Source: Chloroflexi bacterium RBG_16_64_43 (lineage in GTDB: Bacteria > Chloroflexota > Anaerolineae > Anaerolineales > RBG-16-64-43). Taken from it: 29,536 nt of DNA. Positions 22,244 to 29,536 of the stretch are shown piece after piece (positions within the stretch are counted from its first letter, which is position 1; the number at the start of each line of letters is the position of its first letter). The translations under genes were made by a program, and so were the position numbers. The notes beneath the pieces are model-generated. The model was given only the letters and a program-made list of their open reading frames with translations, ran no database searches and was not told where the DNA came from. Location of the stretch: contig MGOA01000159.1 of the NCBI GenBank assembly GCA_001796965.1, positions 1 to 29,536 on the forward strand. Direction: 5' to 3'.

Positions 22244-24154
22244 TCAGGGTTGAGTCGGGTGCAATTCGACAACGATGAACCGCCGCGGCGGCTCTTGCGG
22301 CCCCCAGTCGATGATCTCCTCGCCTTCATACAGCAGCCGCCCCTCACCGGACTGCACCAGCCCGAGAAAAGGGCCGACGGCAATGCGCGCTTCGGGTTCG
22401 GTGTTGGCCAGGTGAGTGACCTTGGCGTGCAGCAGGTAGTCTGTCAGCGGATCCTGCGCGGCCAGCCCGCGAAGATACAACAGGTGTCCGCGCACCTCGT
22501 TCTCCACAAAGCGCGGCGTGTTGGCCAGGCCATCGATGTTGATCACCGTGTAGCCTTCGGCAAAGTAGCCAAGCACACCGGAGCTGTACGAGGCGACGCG
22601 GCTGCCGCGCGGCAGATTGTCGTTCATCCAGCGCACACCGTTGTAGCCCGCGATCGACGAGGCGATCGGAGTGTAGGGCGCAGGCCGCCACTCACGTTCG
22701 AGATCGAGGCCAAGGATCACCCCGCCCGTGAGGAGCAACAGCCCGCCCACAATGTTGAGCCAGGCAAGCGAAGGAGTGGCGTGATGGACTCGCAACGTGA
22801 TCCATCGTGACGCACCGTGGACGATGCCGGCCAGGACTCTGGCAGCAGCCCACAGGCTCGTTGCCGCCGCGACCACCAGTGTCAACTGCTCGGGCACCGC
22901 GTACCAGCTTCCCCAGTAGAGGTATGCGGGAAGCAGCAGCAGGTTGGATGCTCCATTGGCGACGGCCGCCAGCGCAAGCGCACCCACGGCCAGCGAGGCA
23001 CCGCCCGCCTCCGAAGCGGACAGGCTGCCGCGACGTGAACGCATGCGCAGCACGGAGCGGACGATCCATGCCATGAACGTGAGACCGATAACCGCCAGGA
23101 GCAGAAGACGCAAACGGTACGAGATCGCGGAGGCGAATGGCCACAACTTCGTCAGCGCGCCCAAGGTGATCTCGGGCAGGTAGCCGAGGAAGAAGGACTC
23201 TGCCAGGCCGCGCGTCGGCAGCACGAGCGCGGCCGGGTTGCCAAGGAAGATGCGCTCGCCCTGCGGCAGGAGCGCCGCGAGTCGATCGAGCGAGAGCCAC
23301 GTTGCGTGGTGCTGGATGAAGACCGCCAGCGCGGCCAATGCGCCGTAGAGCTTGGCGGTTCCGCTGTTGGGGAAGAGCGTGCCGAACGAGAACCAGGCGT
23401 AAGCTCCCCACGCCACAAGGACCGCGCCGCTGCCGACGGCCAGCCACAACGTTCGCCGCCCACGCTCGCTCCACCTTCCGGGAGAGGCAAGCAAGACGGC
23501 CGCGCCCAGCAGGAGGGCGACCACCAGCGCGTTGACACGGCTCAAGACCATGAGTCCCACAACGACGCCATCGACCCACGCGGCGCGCGGCGAAGAAGGG
23601 CGCGATAGCCGGCGCGCGATGAGCGCGGCGCTGGTCCCGAGCAGGAAGGCATACAACGCGTTCTCTTTGCCGGTGATGTACAACCCCGCCAGCTTGGCGT
23701 TGAAGAGCCATATCGCCGGCGCGAGAAGTGCCGCCCACGCGCCCATCCAGCGCCGTGTGAGCAGGTACAAGCCGACGCCCGTGACCGAAAAGAGAAGGCC
23801 CCCCAAGCCAACCGCCGCGCGCAGGAAGGCGATCTTATCCGGCACGAAGGCGGCCTGGAAGGTGAGCGCCAGCATCCACAACGGTTGGAACCCGTAGGTC
23901 GGGTTCTCGCCGTCGAAGGTGAAGAAGCGGCGCGCGGCGAAATCCCACGCCGGTTGAAGGTAGTAATACGAATCGTCCTGCAGACGGTCGAGCGCCAGTT
24001 CGCGGAAGTCCGCCAGGGCGGCGTAGCGCATGAGCACAAGGAACGTCGCCGCGGCCATAACCAGCACGATCGCCAGCGGCAAGCGCGAATCGCCCAGCCA
24101 GCGCTCAGCCTTCCAGCGCAATGAACCGGGGCGCGGCGCGCGCACACTAGTCAC
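22244..24154 (-). CDS. Multi-spanning GT-C (GT39/ArnT-like) membrane glycosyltransferase
   Basis: The 636-residue protein has a cytosolic N-terminus, a first membrane helix (about 25-43), then an external loop with LQDDSYYYLQPAWDFA (58-73) and FDGENPTYGFQPLWML (80-95), the acidic donor-site loop typical of GT-C enzymes. About ten more hydrophobic helices follow, and a soluble C-terminal domain of some 130 residues begins near NGVRWMNDNLPRGSRVA and includes VINIDGLANTPRF. Enzymes of this type use polyprenyl-phosphate sugars and act outside the cytosol. The GTG start overlaps the deacetylase stop by 8 bp (24147-24154), so the two are translated together. No frameshift is visible, unlike the two related genes elsewhere in the window. 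Donor and acceptor are unknown. Confidence 0.82.
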   Translation of the reverse strand: MTSVRAPRPGSLRWKAERWLGDSRLPLAIVLVMAAATFLVLMRYAALADFRELALDRLQDDSYYYLQPAWDFAARRFFTFDGENPTYGFQPLWMLALTFQAAFVPDKIAFLRAAVGLGGLLFSVTGVGLYLLTRRWMGAWAALLAPAIWLFNAKLAGLYITGKENALYAFLLGTSAALIARRLSRPSSPRAAWVDGVVVGLMVLSRVNALVVALLLGAAVLLASPGRWSERGRRTLWLAVGSGAVLVAWGAYAWFSFGTLFPNSGTAKLYGALAALAVFIQHHATWLSLDRLAALLPQGERIFLGNPAALVLPTRGLAESFFLGYLPEITLGALTKLWPFASAISYRLRLLLLAVIGLTFMAWIVRSVLRMRSRRGSLSASEAGGASLAVGALALAAVANGASNLLLLPAYLYWGSWYAVPEQLTLVVAAATSLWAAARVLAGIVHGASRWITLRVHHATPSLAWLNIVGGLLLLTGGVILGLDLEREWRPAPYTPIASSIAGYNGVRWMNDNLPRGSRVASYSSGVLGYFAEGYTVINIDGLANTPRFVENEVRGHLLYLRGLAAQDPLTDYLLHAKVTHLANTEPEARIAVGPFLGLVQSGEGRLLYEGEEIIDWGPQEPPRRFIVVELHPTQP

Positions 24155-25211
24155 GGGCCGCCTCGCGTGCCGGCTGCGGCCGATAGAAGCTGCGCAGTTG
24201 GCGCTCGAATTCGGCCCCGTCCCAATCGCGCACTAGGAAACGCGGCAGCCAGTAGCGATTGCTGCCCCGCACGACCTGGCCTGGCGTGTTGGCACATGCC
24301 TCGCGCAGCCCAAGCTCGCGCACGATGGCAATCGTCCGCTGCCCGACATCCCAAGGACTACCGTACGGATAAGCGAAGCTTTCCACTTTGCGGCCGAGGG
24401 CTTCCTCCAGCAGGCGCAGCCCCCTGCCGATTTCCTCCGCCTGGGCGCTCGCCTCCAGGTTGGCCAGCACCACGTGGTTGAAGGCGTGCGAGCCGATCTC
24501 GATCAGGGGCTGCGCCGCAAGCTGGCGCAGCTCGTCGCGCGAGAGCATGGGAGAGCGCGAGGGCGAGGGTACCCGGCCGTCGAATGTCGCACGCAGTTCC
24601 TGCATCACGCGCTGGCGTTCCTCGGCGCTCAAGCCGCGCAGGATCTCGCACACCTCGAGATAGATGCGTTCGCGCGCCGAGTCTGGCCAGGCCTGGAAGT
24701 TCGCATCTGGCGCCGCGCCAAGATGCGATATCTTTGCGTTCCAGCGGACCTCGGTGCGCCCGAGGTGCAGCCCGAATTCCGGCGGCAGGTCCGGGCGCAG
24801 GAGGATCAAGCGCTGGAGCTCGTCGCCATACGGCTCGCCGCCCCGCAAGTAGCCCGCCGAGGCGTAGATCGTTGCCGGCATGTGCGCCCGCTCGAGCAGC
24901 GGCAGCGCCTGGGTGAGATTGTCAGCATATCCGTCATCGAAGGTGAGCGCCACGCTGCGCGCAGGGATACGGCCCGCCCGCAGCCCGGCGGTCAGATCGC
25001 GCAGCGCGAGCGGGGTCCCCCAGCGCTGGATGATTTCGAGATGCGCCGCGAAGTGCTTTGGGCTGACGCACAGCAAATGCGGGTCTGGCCGACACTCAGC
25101 GATGCGGTGATAGAGCAAGATGATCGCCCGATCGGCGAACGACATTGCGGCCCGACGGACCGCAACCTGTGTTGCCCGAGCGACGCGCCGCGCGAGCGAG
25201 GCGGCTCTCAT
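24147..25211 (-). CDS. NodB-domain polysaccharide deacetylase (CE4), apparently without signal peptide
   Basis: The 354-residue protein has the NodB fold motifs: IILLYHRI (30-37), TFDDGYADN (90-98; metal and catalytic D92/D93), HAFNH (H242 and H246, metal ligands) and FAYPYGSPWD (279-288). These enzymes remove acetyl groups from N-acetyl sugars. The N-terminus (MRAASLARRVARATQVAVRR) is basic and lacks a hydrophobic core, so export is unlikely and the enzyme probably works on cytosolic, lipid-linked precursors. A 40-residue insert before motif 2 (PSPSRSPMLSRDELRQL) is usual for this branch. Start ATG 25211 overlaps the Wzt stop by 4 bp and the stop overlaps the GT-C start by 8 bp; the longer upstream frame is a read-through of wzt in another frame. 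Confidence 0.88.
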   Translation of the reverse strand: MRAASLARRVARATQVAVRRAAMSFADRAIILLYHRIAECRPDPHLLCVSPKHFAAHLEIIQRWGTPLALRDLTAGLRAGRIPARSVALTFDDGYADNLTQALPLLERAHMPATIYASAGYLRGGEPYGDELQRLILLRPDLPPEFGLHLGRTEVRWNAKISHLGAAPDANFQAWPDSARERIYLEVCEILRGLSAEERQRVMQELRATFDGRVPSPSRSPMLSRDELRQLAAQPLIEIGSHAFNHVVLANLEASAQAEEIGRGLRLLEEALGRKVESFAYPYGSPWDVGQRTIAIVRELGLREACANTPGQVVRGSNRYWLPRFLVRDWDGAEFERQLRSFYRPQPAREAARD

Positions 25212-26491
25212 GTGCGTCCCCGCCGGTCGTCCCCGGCGCCTCCTCCGGAAACGGAGAAGGTGCACGGCAGATTGAGCACGCCTTGCCATTCATCCTGCGG
25301 ATGAGAAAGAGGCGTGGTGGCCACGATGAGTTCCGGCATGGCCCACCAATCGTCGACCAGGCGATGCCCCTCGCGCTCATACAGGCTGGCATGCAGGCGA
25401 TAGGCCCCGGGCCGCAGTGGCAGCAGCGGCAGCCCAAAGGCGAAGGTATATTGCCCCGCCGCGAGCACGAGGTCGCCGCGTCCCTCGTCGTAGGTCGAGC
25501 CCGACCACATCAATTGCCCTTCGACATCGAAGATTTCAAACCCACCGTAGGCTTGCTCGAGCCTCTGGCGCACATCGAGTTGCAACTCGAGGGTTAGCGG
25601 GTCGAGCGAGTTGAGGGTATGCGCATGGGCCTCGGCGTTGGTCGCGATGCGCCAGCCCAGGTAGCGCGCGCGGTATTCAGCGGAGGGCGCGGCGGCGCCG
25701 GCTGCCGCGCCTCCCAGCGCCTCACTCTCATAGCGCGCCACCACTTCGCCGGTGGGACCGACGGCGCGCACACGGCCGCCATCCAGCCACAGCGTGCGCG
25801 TACACAGACGCCGGATGGATGTCATCTGGTGACTGACAAAGAGCACCGTGCGGCCGGATTGGGCCACATCGCCCATGCGGCCCAAACACTTTCGTTGGAA
25901 GGCCAAATCGCCGACGGCCAGAACTTCGTCCACCAACAGGATTTCCGGGTCGAGATGCGCCGCTACCGCGAACCCCAGGCGCACATACATGCCGCTCGAA
26001 TAGCGCTTCACCGGCATGTCGAGGAAACGTTCAAGTTCCGCAAAGGCAACGATTTCCTCAAAGCGGCGCTGCACTTCGGCGCGGCGCAATCCGAGGATTG
26101 CCCCGCTGAGGTAGATGTTCTCACGGCCGGTCAGCTCTCCGTGGAAGCCGGTGCCGACCTCGAGCAGCGCGGCCGTGCGGCCAAAGAGATCGGCCTCGCC
26201 CTGGGTGGGCTCCGTGATCCGCGCCAGCAACTTGAGCAGCGTACTCTTACCGACACCGTTCCGGCCAATCAGCCCGACCACTTCCCCGGGCTGGACCTCG
26301 AAGGACACGTCGCGCAGGGCCCACAAGTACTCATCGGGGCGTTCCTTTCCTCCGCCGCGCGCGCCGCCACGCCGCCGCTCGAGCCAATCGCTGAGCCCGC
26401 CGCGCAGAGTGCCTCCAAAACCGGCAGTGCCTGCCAGCCGGTAACGTTTGCCTAAACCGCGCACAGAAATGGCGGCTCTGGTCATCGTCAT
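25208..26491 (-). CDS. wzt: ABC exporter ATPase Wzt with C-terminal glycan-binding domain
   Basis: The 427-residue protein is the nucleotide-binding subunit of a polysaccharide exporter. It has Walker A GRNGVGKST (76-84), the signature region YSSGMYVRLGFAVA (164-177), Walker B ILLVDE (184-189) and an H-loop at H221. LLEVGTGFHGELTGRENIYLSG (109-130) is typical of the O-antigen/teichoic-acid subfamily. Residues about 270-415 form an added beta-rich domain (FEIFDVEGQLMWSGS, LRPGAYRLHASLY) like the Wzt C-terminal domain, which in characterised systems recognises a modified chain end before export. The ATG at 26491 overlaps the wzm stop (ATGA). Whether the exported glycan is O-antigen, teichoic-acid-like or another polymer cannot be told. 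Confidence 0.93.
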   Translation of the reverse strand: MTMTRAAISVRGLGKRYRLAGTAGFGGTLRGGLSDWLERRRGGARGGGKERPDEYLWALRDVSFEVQPGEVVGLIGRNGVGKSTLLKLLARITEPTQGEADLFGRTAALLEVGTGFHGELTGRENIYLSGAILGLRRAEVQRRFEEIVAFAELERFLDMPVKRYSSGMYVRLGFAVAAHLDPEILLVDEVLAVGDLAFQRKCLGRMGDVAQSGRTVLFVSHQMTSIRRLCTRTLWLDGGRVRAVGPTGEVVARYESEALGGAAAGAAAPSAEYRARYLGWRIATNAEAHAHTLNSLDPLTLELQLDVRQRLEQAYGGFEIFDVEGQLMWSGSTYDEGRGDLVLAAGQYTFAFGLPLLPLRPGAYRLHASLYEREGHRLVDDWWAMPELIVATTPLSHPQDEWQGVLNLPCTFSVSGGGAGDDRRGRT

Positions 26492-27354
26492 ACCACATCC
26501 GCCATCGTGCGCTGGGTCTGGGTGAAGACAACCACTCCCGAAACCAGGAGCAGCACGGTTACGCCCAGCGCGACCCACACGCTCGCTCCGGGCGCGGCCG
26601 TGCCCAGCAGGCACCACCGAAAGCCCTCGATCACTGCCACCATCGGGTTCAGGCTGTAGAGGATTCGCCACGGGCCGGAGAGCAGCGTGCTCGAATAGAC
26701 GACCGGCGTGGCGAACATCCACAATTGCAGGAGGAAGGGGACCAGCACCTGGATATCGCGGTAGTACACATTGAGCGCCGCCAGCCACAACCCCACACCG
26801 AGCGCGATGCCCATCGCCAGCAGCAGGAAAGCGGGCAGCAGCACCAGGTTCGGCAGGAGCGGCAGGCGGTAATAGAGCATCAACGCGAAGACGACCAACA
26901 GGGCAGCACCAAAATCCACCAGGCGCGCGAGCAAGCCCGAGAGCGGCAAGATCAGGCGCGGGAAGTACACCTTGGTAATGAGCCCGGCATTGCCCACCAG
27001 GCTGCCCGCGGCGCCACCCAGCGACTGCGAGAAGTAGTTCCACGGCACGAGTGCGGCGTAGGTGAAGACGGCATACGGTAGGCCTTCTGAAGGAACCTTG
27101 AGCAGCCCGCCGAAGAACAGGGTGAAGACGACCATCGACAGCAACGGCTGAAGAATTGCCCACCCGGCGCCGAGCAGTGTTTGCTTGTAGCGCACGCGGA
27201 TATCGCGCCAAGCCAGAAAGCCAAGCAGTTCGCGATGCTGCCAAAGCTCGCGCCAACCCACACCCTGCCAGCCGCGCCGCGCGCGTACCTGCAACTGGGG
27301 CGCCACCGCGGATGAAACAGGCTCGGGGTTGGCGTCGGATGAGGCGAGGGACAT
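26488..27354 (-). CDS. wzm: ABC-2 type polysaccharide exporter permease Wzm
   Basis: The 288-residue membrane protein has an N-terminal cytosolic stretch, then LLGFLAWRDIRVRYKQ and LLGAGWAILQPLLSMVVFTL, the signature of ABC-2 exporters for O-antigen and teichoic acids, and about six membrane helices. SLNPMVAVIEGFRWCLLG is the conserved segment before the last helices. It forms the channel for lipid-linked glycan, driven by the adjacent ATPase. The ATG at 27354 was chosen over a start 93 bp upstream, which would run into the preceding gene; it leaves a 31-bp gap after the GDP-L-fucose synthase. Stop and wzt start overlap by 4 bp. Confidence 0.93.
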   Translation of the reverse strand: MSLASSDANPEPVSSAVAPQLQVRARRGWQGVGWRELWQHRELLGFLAWRDIRVRYKQTLLGAGWAILQPLLSMVVFTLFFGGLLKVPSEGLPYAVFTYAALVPWNYFSQSLGGAAGSLVGNAGLITKVYFPRLILPLSGLLARLVDFGAALLVVFALMLYYRLPLLPNLVLLPAFLLLAMGIALGVGLWLAALNVYYRDIQVLVPFLLQLWMFATPVVYSSTLLSGPWRILYSLNPMVAVIEGFRWCLLGTAAPGASVWVALGVTVLLLVSGVVVFTQTQRTMADVV

Positions 27355-27385
27355 AGGGTGAGGCTCGAGAGAAGAGGTTGAAGAA

Positions 27386-28333
27386 TCAGTCGGCGCCGGG
27401 GCGCGCCCGCGATAGGTACCAGGCGATCGTTTCCTGCAGTCCGTCATTCAAATGCACCCGTGCGCGGAAGCCGAACCTCTCGCGAGCGCGCGACGTATCC
27501 AGGCTGCGCCGGGGCTGGCCATTGGGCTGGCTGGTATCCCACTCGATCCGGCCGGGGAACCCGGTCAGGCTGGCAATCAGCAGCGCCAATTCACGAATGC
27601 TGATCTCCTCGCCCGAGCCCACGTTGACCGGCTGGTCCTCATCGTACTTCTCGGTCGCGAGCAGGATGGCCTCCGCCGCGTCCTCCACGTACAGGAATTC
27701 GCGGGTCGGCGTCCCATCTCCCCACAGGCGGATGGCCGGTTCACCCAGCCGCTTGGCCTCCAGGCATTTGCGGATGAGCGCCGGGATCACATGCGACGTG
27801 CGGAGATCGAAGTTATCTCCCGGTCCGTAGAGGTTGACCGGAAGAAGGAAGATCGAGTTGAAACCGTATTGCGCCCGGTAGGCCTGCGATTGGACCAGCA
27901 GCATCTTCTTGGCCAGGCCGTAGGGGGCGTTGGTTTCTTCAGGATACCCGTTCCACAAGTTCTCTTCTTTGAAGGGGACAGGAGTGTCCTTGGGATAGGC
28001 GCACACCGTCCCCAAGGCAACGAACTTCTCAACCCCGGCACGCCAAGATTCATGCAGCAGCTGTGTCCCCATGATCAAGTTGTCGTAGAAGAAATCCGCC
28101 GGGTGGTCGCGATTCGCGCCGATGCCGCCTACCTTGGCGGCCAAATGAATCACGACCTGGGGCTGTACGGTGGAGAGCAGCCGCTGAATATCAGCCAGGC
28201 GTGTGAGGTCGAATTCCTCGATGATTGGGATGAAGACGTCGCGCGCCCCGCGTTCGCGCAGCTTCGCGGTCACGTACTTACCGAGGAAACCCGCTCCCCC
28301 GGTCACCACAAATCGCGTCTTCTGCCAGTCCAT
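27386..28333 (-). CDS. fcl: GDP-L-fucose synthase (GDP-4-keto-6-deoxymannose epimerase/reductase)
   Basis: The 315-residue extended SDR has TGGAGFLG (11-18), HLAAKVGGIGANRDHPADFF (63-82), LGTVCAYPK (107-115) and NAPYGLAKK (135-143; Y138, K142). C111 and H181 match the acid/base pair C109 and H179 known in the E. coli enzyme; the serine position is T109. It makes GDP-L-fucose from GDP-4-keto-6-deoxymannose using NADPH in the cytosol, supplying fucose to the transferases. The gene making its substrate, gmd, is not in the window. The start is ATG 28333 with no strong ribosome binding site. It precedes wzm by 31 bp. Confidence 0.93.
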   Translation of the reverse strand: MDWQKTRFVVTGGAGFLGKYVTAKLRERGARDVFIPIIEEFDLTRLADIQRLLSTVQPQVVIHLAAKVGGIGANRDHPADFFYDNLIMGTQLLHESWRAGVEKFVALGTVCAYPKDTPVPFKEENLWNGYPEETNAPYGLAKKMLLVQSQAYRAQYGFNSIFLLPVNLYGPGDNFDLRTSHVIPALIRKCLEAKRLGEPAIRLWGDGTPTREFLYVEDAAEAILLATEKYDEDQPVNVGSGEEISIRELALLIASLTGFPGRIEWDTSQPNGQPRRSLDTSRARERFGFRARVHLNDGLQETIAWYLSRARPGAD

Positions 28334-28393
28334 ACGAGTCGTTGGGGATCCCGCAGCGCGTTTCGAGAATCGGCCGGCGGCCGTTGCAGGTCT

Positions 28394-28399
28394 ATTCTA
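28394..28399 (-). promoter_or_regulatory. Candidate -10 box (TAGAAT) upstream of fcl
   Basis: The minus strand reads TAGAAT about 61 bp before the fcl ATG, including the TAG stop of the upstream GT-C gene. It is the same hexamer as the candidate before the epimerase gene. No convincing -35 element is visible and part of the hexamer is constrained as coding sequence, so chance is a serious alternative. Confidence 0.22.
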
Positions 28400-29536
28400 T
28401 CCCATCCCCGGTGCGGGTTCATGATTGCCCAGCGGTATTTCCTCCCGGGCGCCTTTGAGCGCAGCCAACACGCCCAAGGCCATGACCAGGATCGCCATGA
28501 TCACGTGGCGTGGATAGTAGGTTAGCGCCACGAAGATGAGGTGCGTCACAAGGAATGGCAATGGCAGCAGCAACAGCGTCATCACACGCCAACCTATGCG
28601 GCGCGCGGTCCATACGGCCGCCAGCCAGGAGCTCATGACCAAGTGAGCGAAGATGCCCACCGGGGCTTGCCAATCGTCGAGCGGCACGGTGAAGAGCAGC
28701 AGCCGCACTTGGTTCCACACCGCGCTCATCGCCAGGCGGTCGCCTCTCAACAGGCCGATCCATTGGTTTGGACCAAGGGCCAAATTAAAGGATGCGACGG
28801 GACCCGCCGAGATCACAGAGGCGTTGCCGTACACGACAGTGTGGAACAGGAAGAGGAGGAATGGCACGCCAAAGGCCGCCCACGCCAGAATCCAATCAGT
28901 CCATCGCCGCCGAGAACTAACGAGCAGGGCGGCTGCCAAGACGATCGCGTTGCCTGGCATTTGGTTGGTTCGGGTCAACGACCCCAGCCCTAGAAACAAT
29001 GCGCCCACGACGAGATCGCGATCCCGCGACCCAGCGAACAAGAGCGGAAAGGCCCAAAACATGGCAATCCAAGCCGGATACTCCGAAAGGCCATCCCGCA
29101 CAATGCGCGCGACGTAATAACCGGTCACGCCCAGCAAGGCCGCCCCGGCCAGGAGCCACACCGCGCCGCGCGGACCGTTCAGGCGAGCGAGTCGGAATCG
29201 TTCGAGCGCGAAGAAAACACCCCCTAGCGCAACGAGCAGCATCACCGATCCATAGAGGACATCGCCTCACCGAACAGAATATGCTCTCCGAATTTGATGT
29301 ACCGGTACAAGAACTTATAAAAGTAGACTTCTTCTCCCCCCTGCAACGAACCGGTCTGCAGGATAGTTCGAGCCTGCGACTCATACACCAAGTTGTCGTT
29401 GCCTGCGCTGCGGATCGAAACGTGGTCCCAACTCGGGTAAGCCTGGCGCATTGTCGCCACGGCCAGGGCCGCCAGTGCAAGGTAGACAACTAGTGGCGAG
29501 AGGCGCCGCCAGCGTGCGTGGGCCGGCAGCAGCAGC
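28397..29536 (-). pseudogene. GT-C membrane glycosyltransferase, partial and frameshifted
   Basis: The reading frame enters from the right edge with a membrane segment (SPLVVYLALAALAVATM), then SAGNDNLVYESQARTIL and EEVYFYKFLYRYIKFGEH, the external donor-site loop of GT-C enzymes. At 29264-29268 the frame breaks: it runs to a stop at 29242 as FGEAMSSMDR, whereas the next frame continues naturally as GDVLYGSVMLLVALGG through about eight helices to 28397. One missing G in GAGGCG would restore it, giving FGEGDVLYGS. The C-terminus NHEPAPGMG is short. Either this is a recent pseudogene or an assembly indel. The intact protein should add a polyprenyl-linked sugar outside the membrane. It is immediately upstream of fcl. 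Confidence 0.8.

Noticed and set aside
25208..27256. A single 682-codon frame covering wzt and part of wzm
   Set aside because: Only the portion from 26491 onward matches Wzt; upstream it reads wzm in a wrong frame. The ATGA overlap at 26488-26491 fixes the start.

Overview
The window is a 25-gene surface-polysaccharide locus of a high-GC bacterium. Eighteen genes encode glycosyltransferases or glycosyltransferase-like proteins. The other seven are a Wzm/Wzt ABC exporter, a NodB-type deacetylase, a SAM methyltransferase and three sugar-nucleotide enzymes (GDP-L-fucose synthase, a UDP-glucose/GDP-mannose dehydrogenase family member and an extended SDR epimerase). All genes but one lie on the minus strand, so transcription runs from high to low coordinates. 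Frequent GTG starts, 1-16 bp gene overlaps, coding GC near 68-70% in the lines I counted, and GC-rich palindromic intergenic repeats would fit an environmental lineage such as Chloroflexota. Nothing in the window (no rRNA, no marker gene) fixes the taxonomy. I see no tRNA, CRISPR, insertion sequence or phage gene.

Layout in transcription order. At the right edge (29.5-28.4 kb) is a partial, frameshifted multi-spanning GT-C protein. Next come GDP-L-fucose synthase, wzm, wzt, a deacetylase and a second GT-C protein (28.3-22.2 kb), the last four chained by a short gap and 4-8 bp overlaps. From 22.2 to 18.6 kb are an unusual GT-A-like protein, a nucleotide-sugar dehydrogenase and an SDR epimerase. 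From 18.6 to 13.9 kb are a GT2, a methyltransferase overlapping it, a third GT-C gene broken by two opposite frameshifts, and another GT2. From 13.8 to 6.9 kb six transferases (GT4, GT2, then four GT4) run almost without gaps.

The stretch from about 6.8 to 2.0 kb differs. It has lower GC (45-60% in sampled lines), looser spacing, the only plus-strand gene (a GT2 at 3441-4361), a GT87-like membrane mannosyltransferase and a second unusual GT-A-like protein. It looks like a separately acquired block. Its right border carries a 9-bp inverted repeat around a 12-bp perfect palindrome. The left end holds two GT4 genes separated by a 570-bp non-coding region containing two palindromic GC-rich repeat units and two strong hairpins.

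Working model (inference): cytosolic GT4/GT2 enzymes build a lipid-linked glycan containing fucose and probably an acidic or epimerised sugar. A signal-less deacetylase and a methyltransferase modify it. Wzm/Wzt exports it, with the Wzt C-terminal domain recognising a feature of the chain. Four GT-C membrane enzymes, which normally use polyprenyl-phosphate sugars on the outer face, may add sugars after export. This pairing of ABC export with several GT-C enzymes, and the concentration of frameshifts in the GT-C genes, are the points most worth following up.
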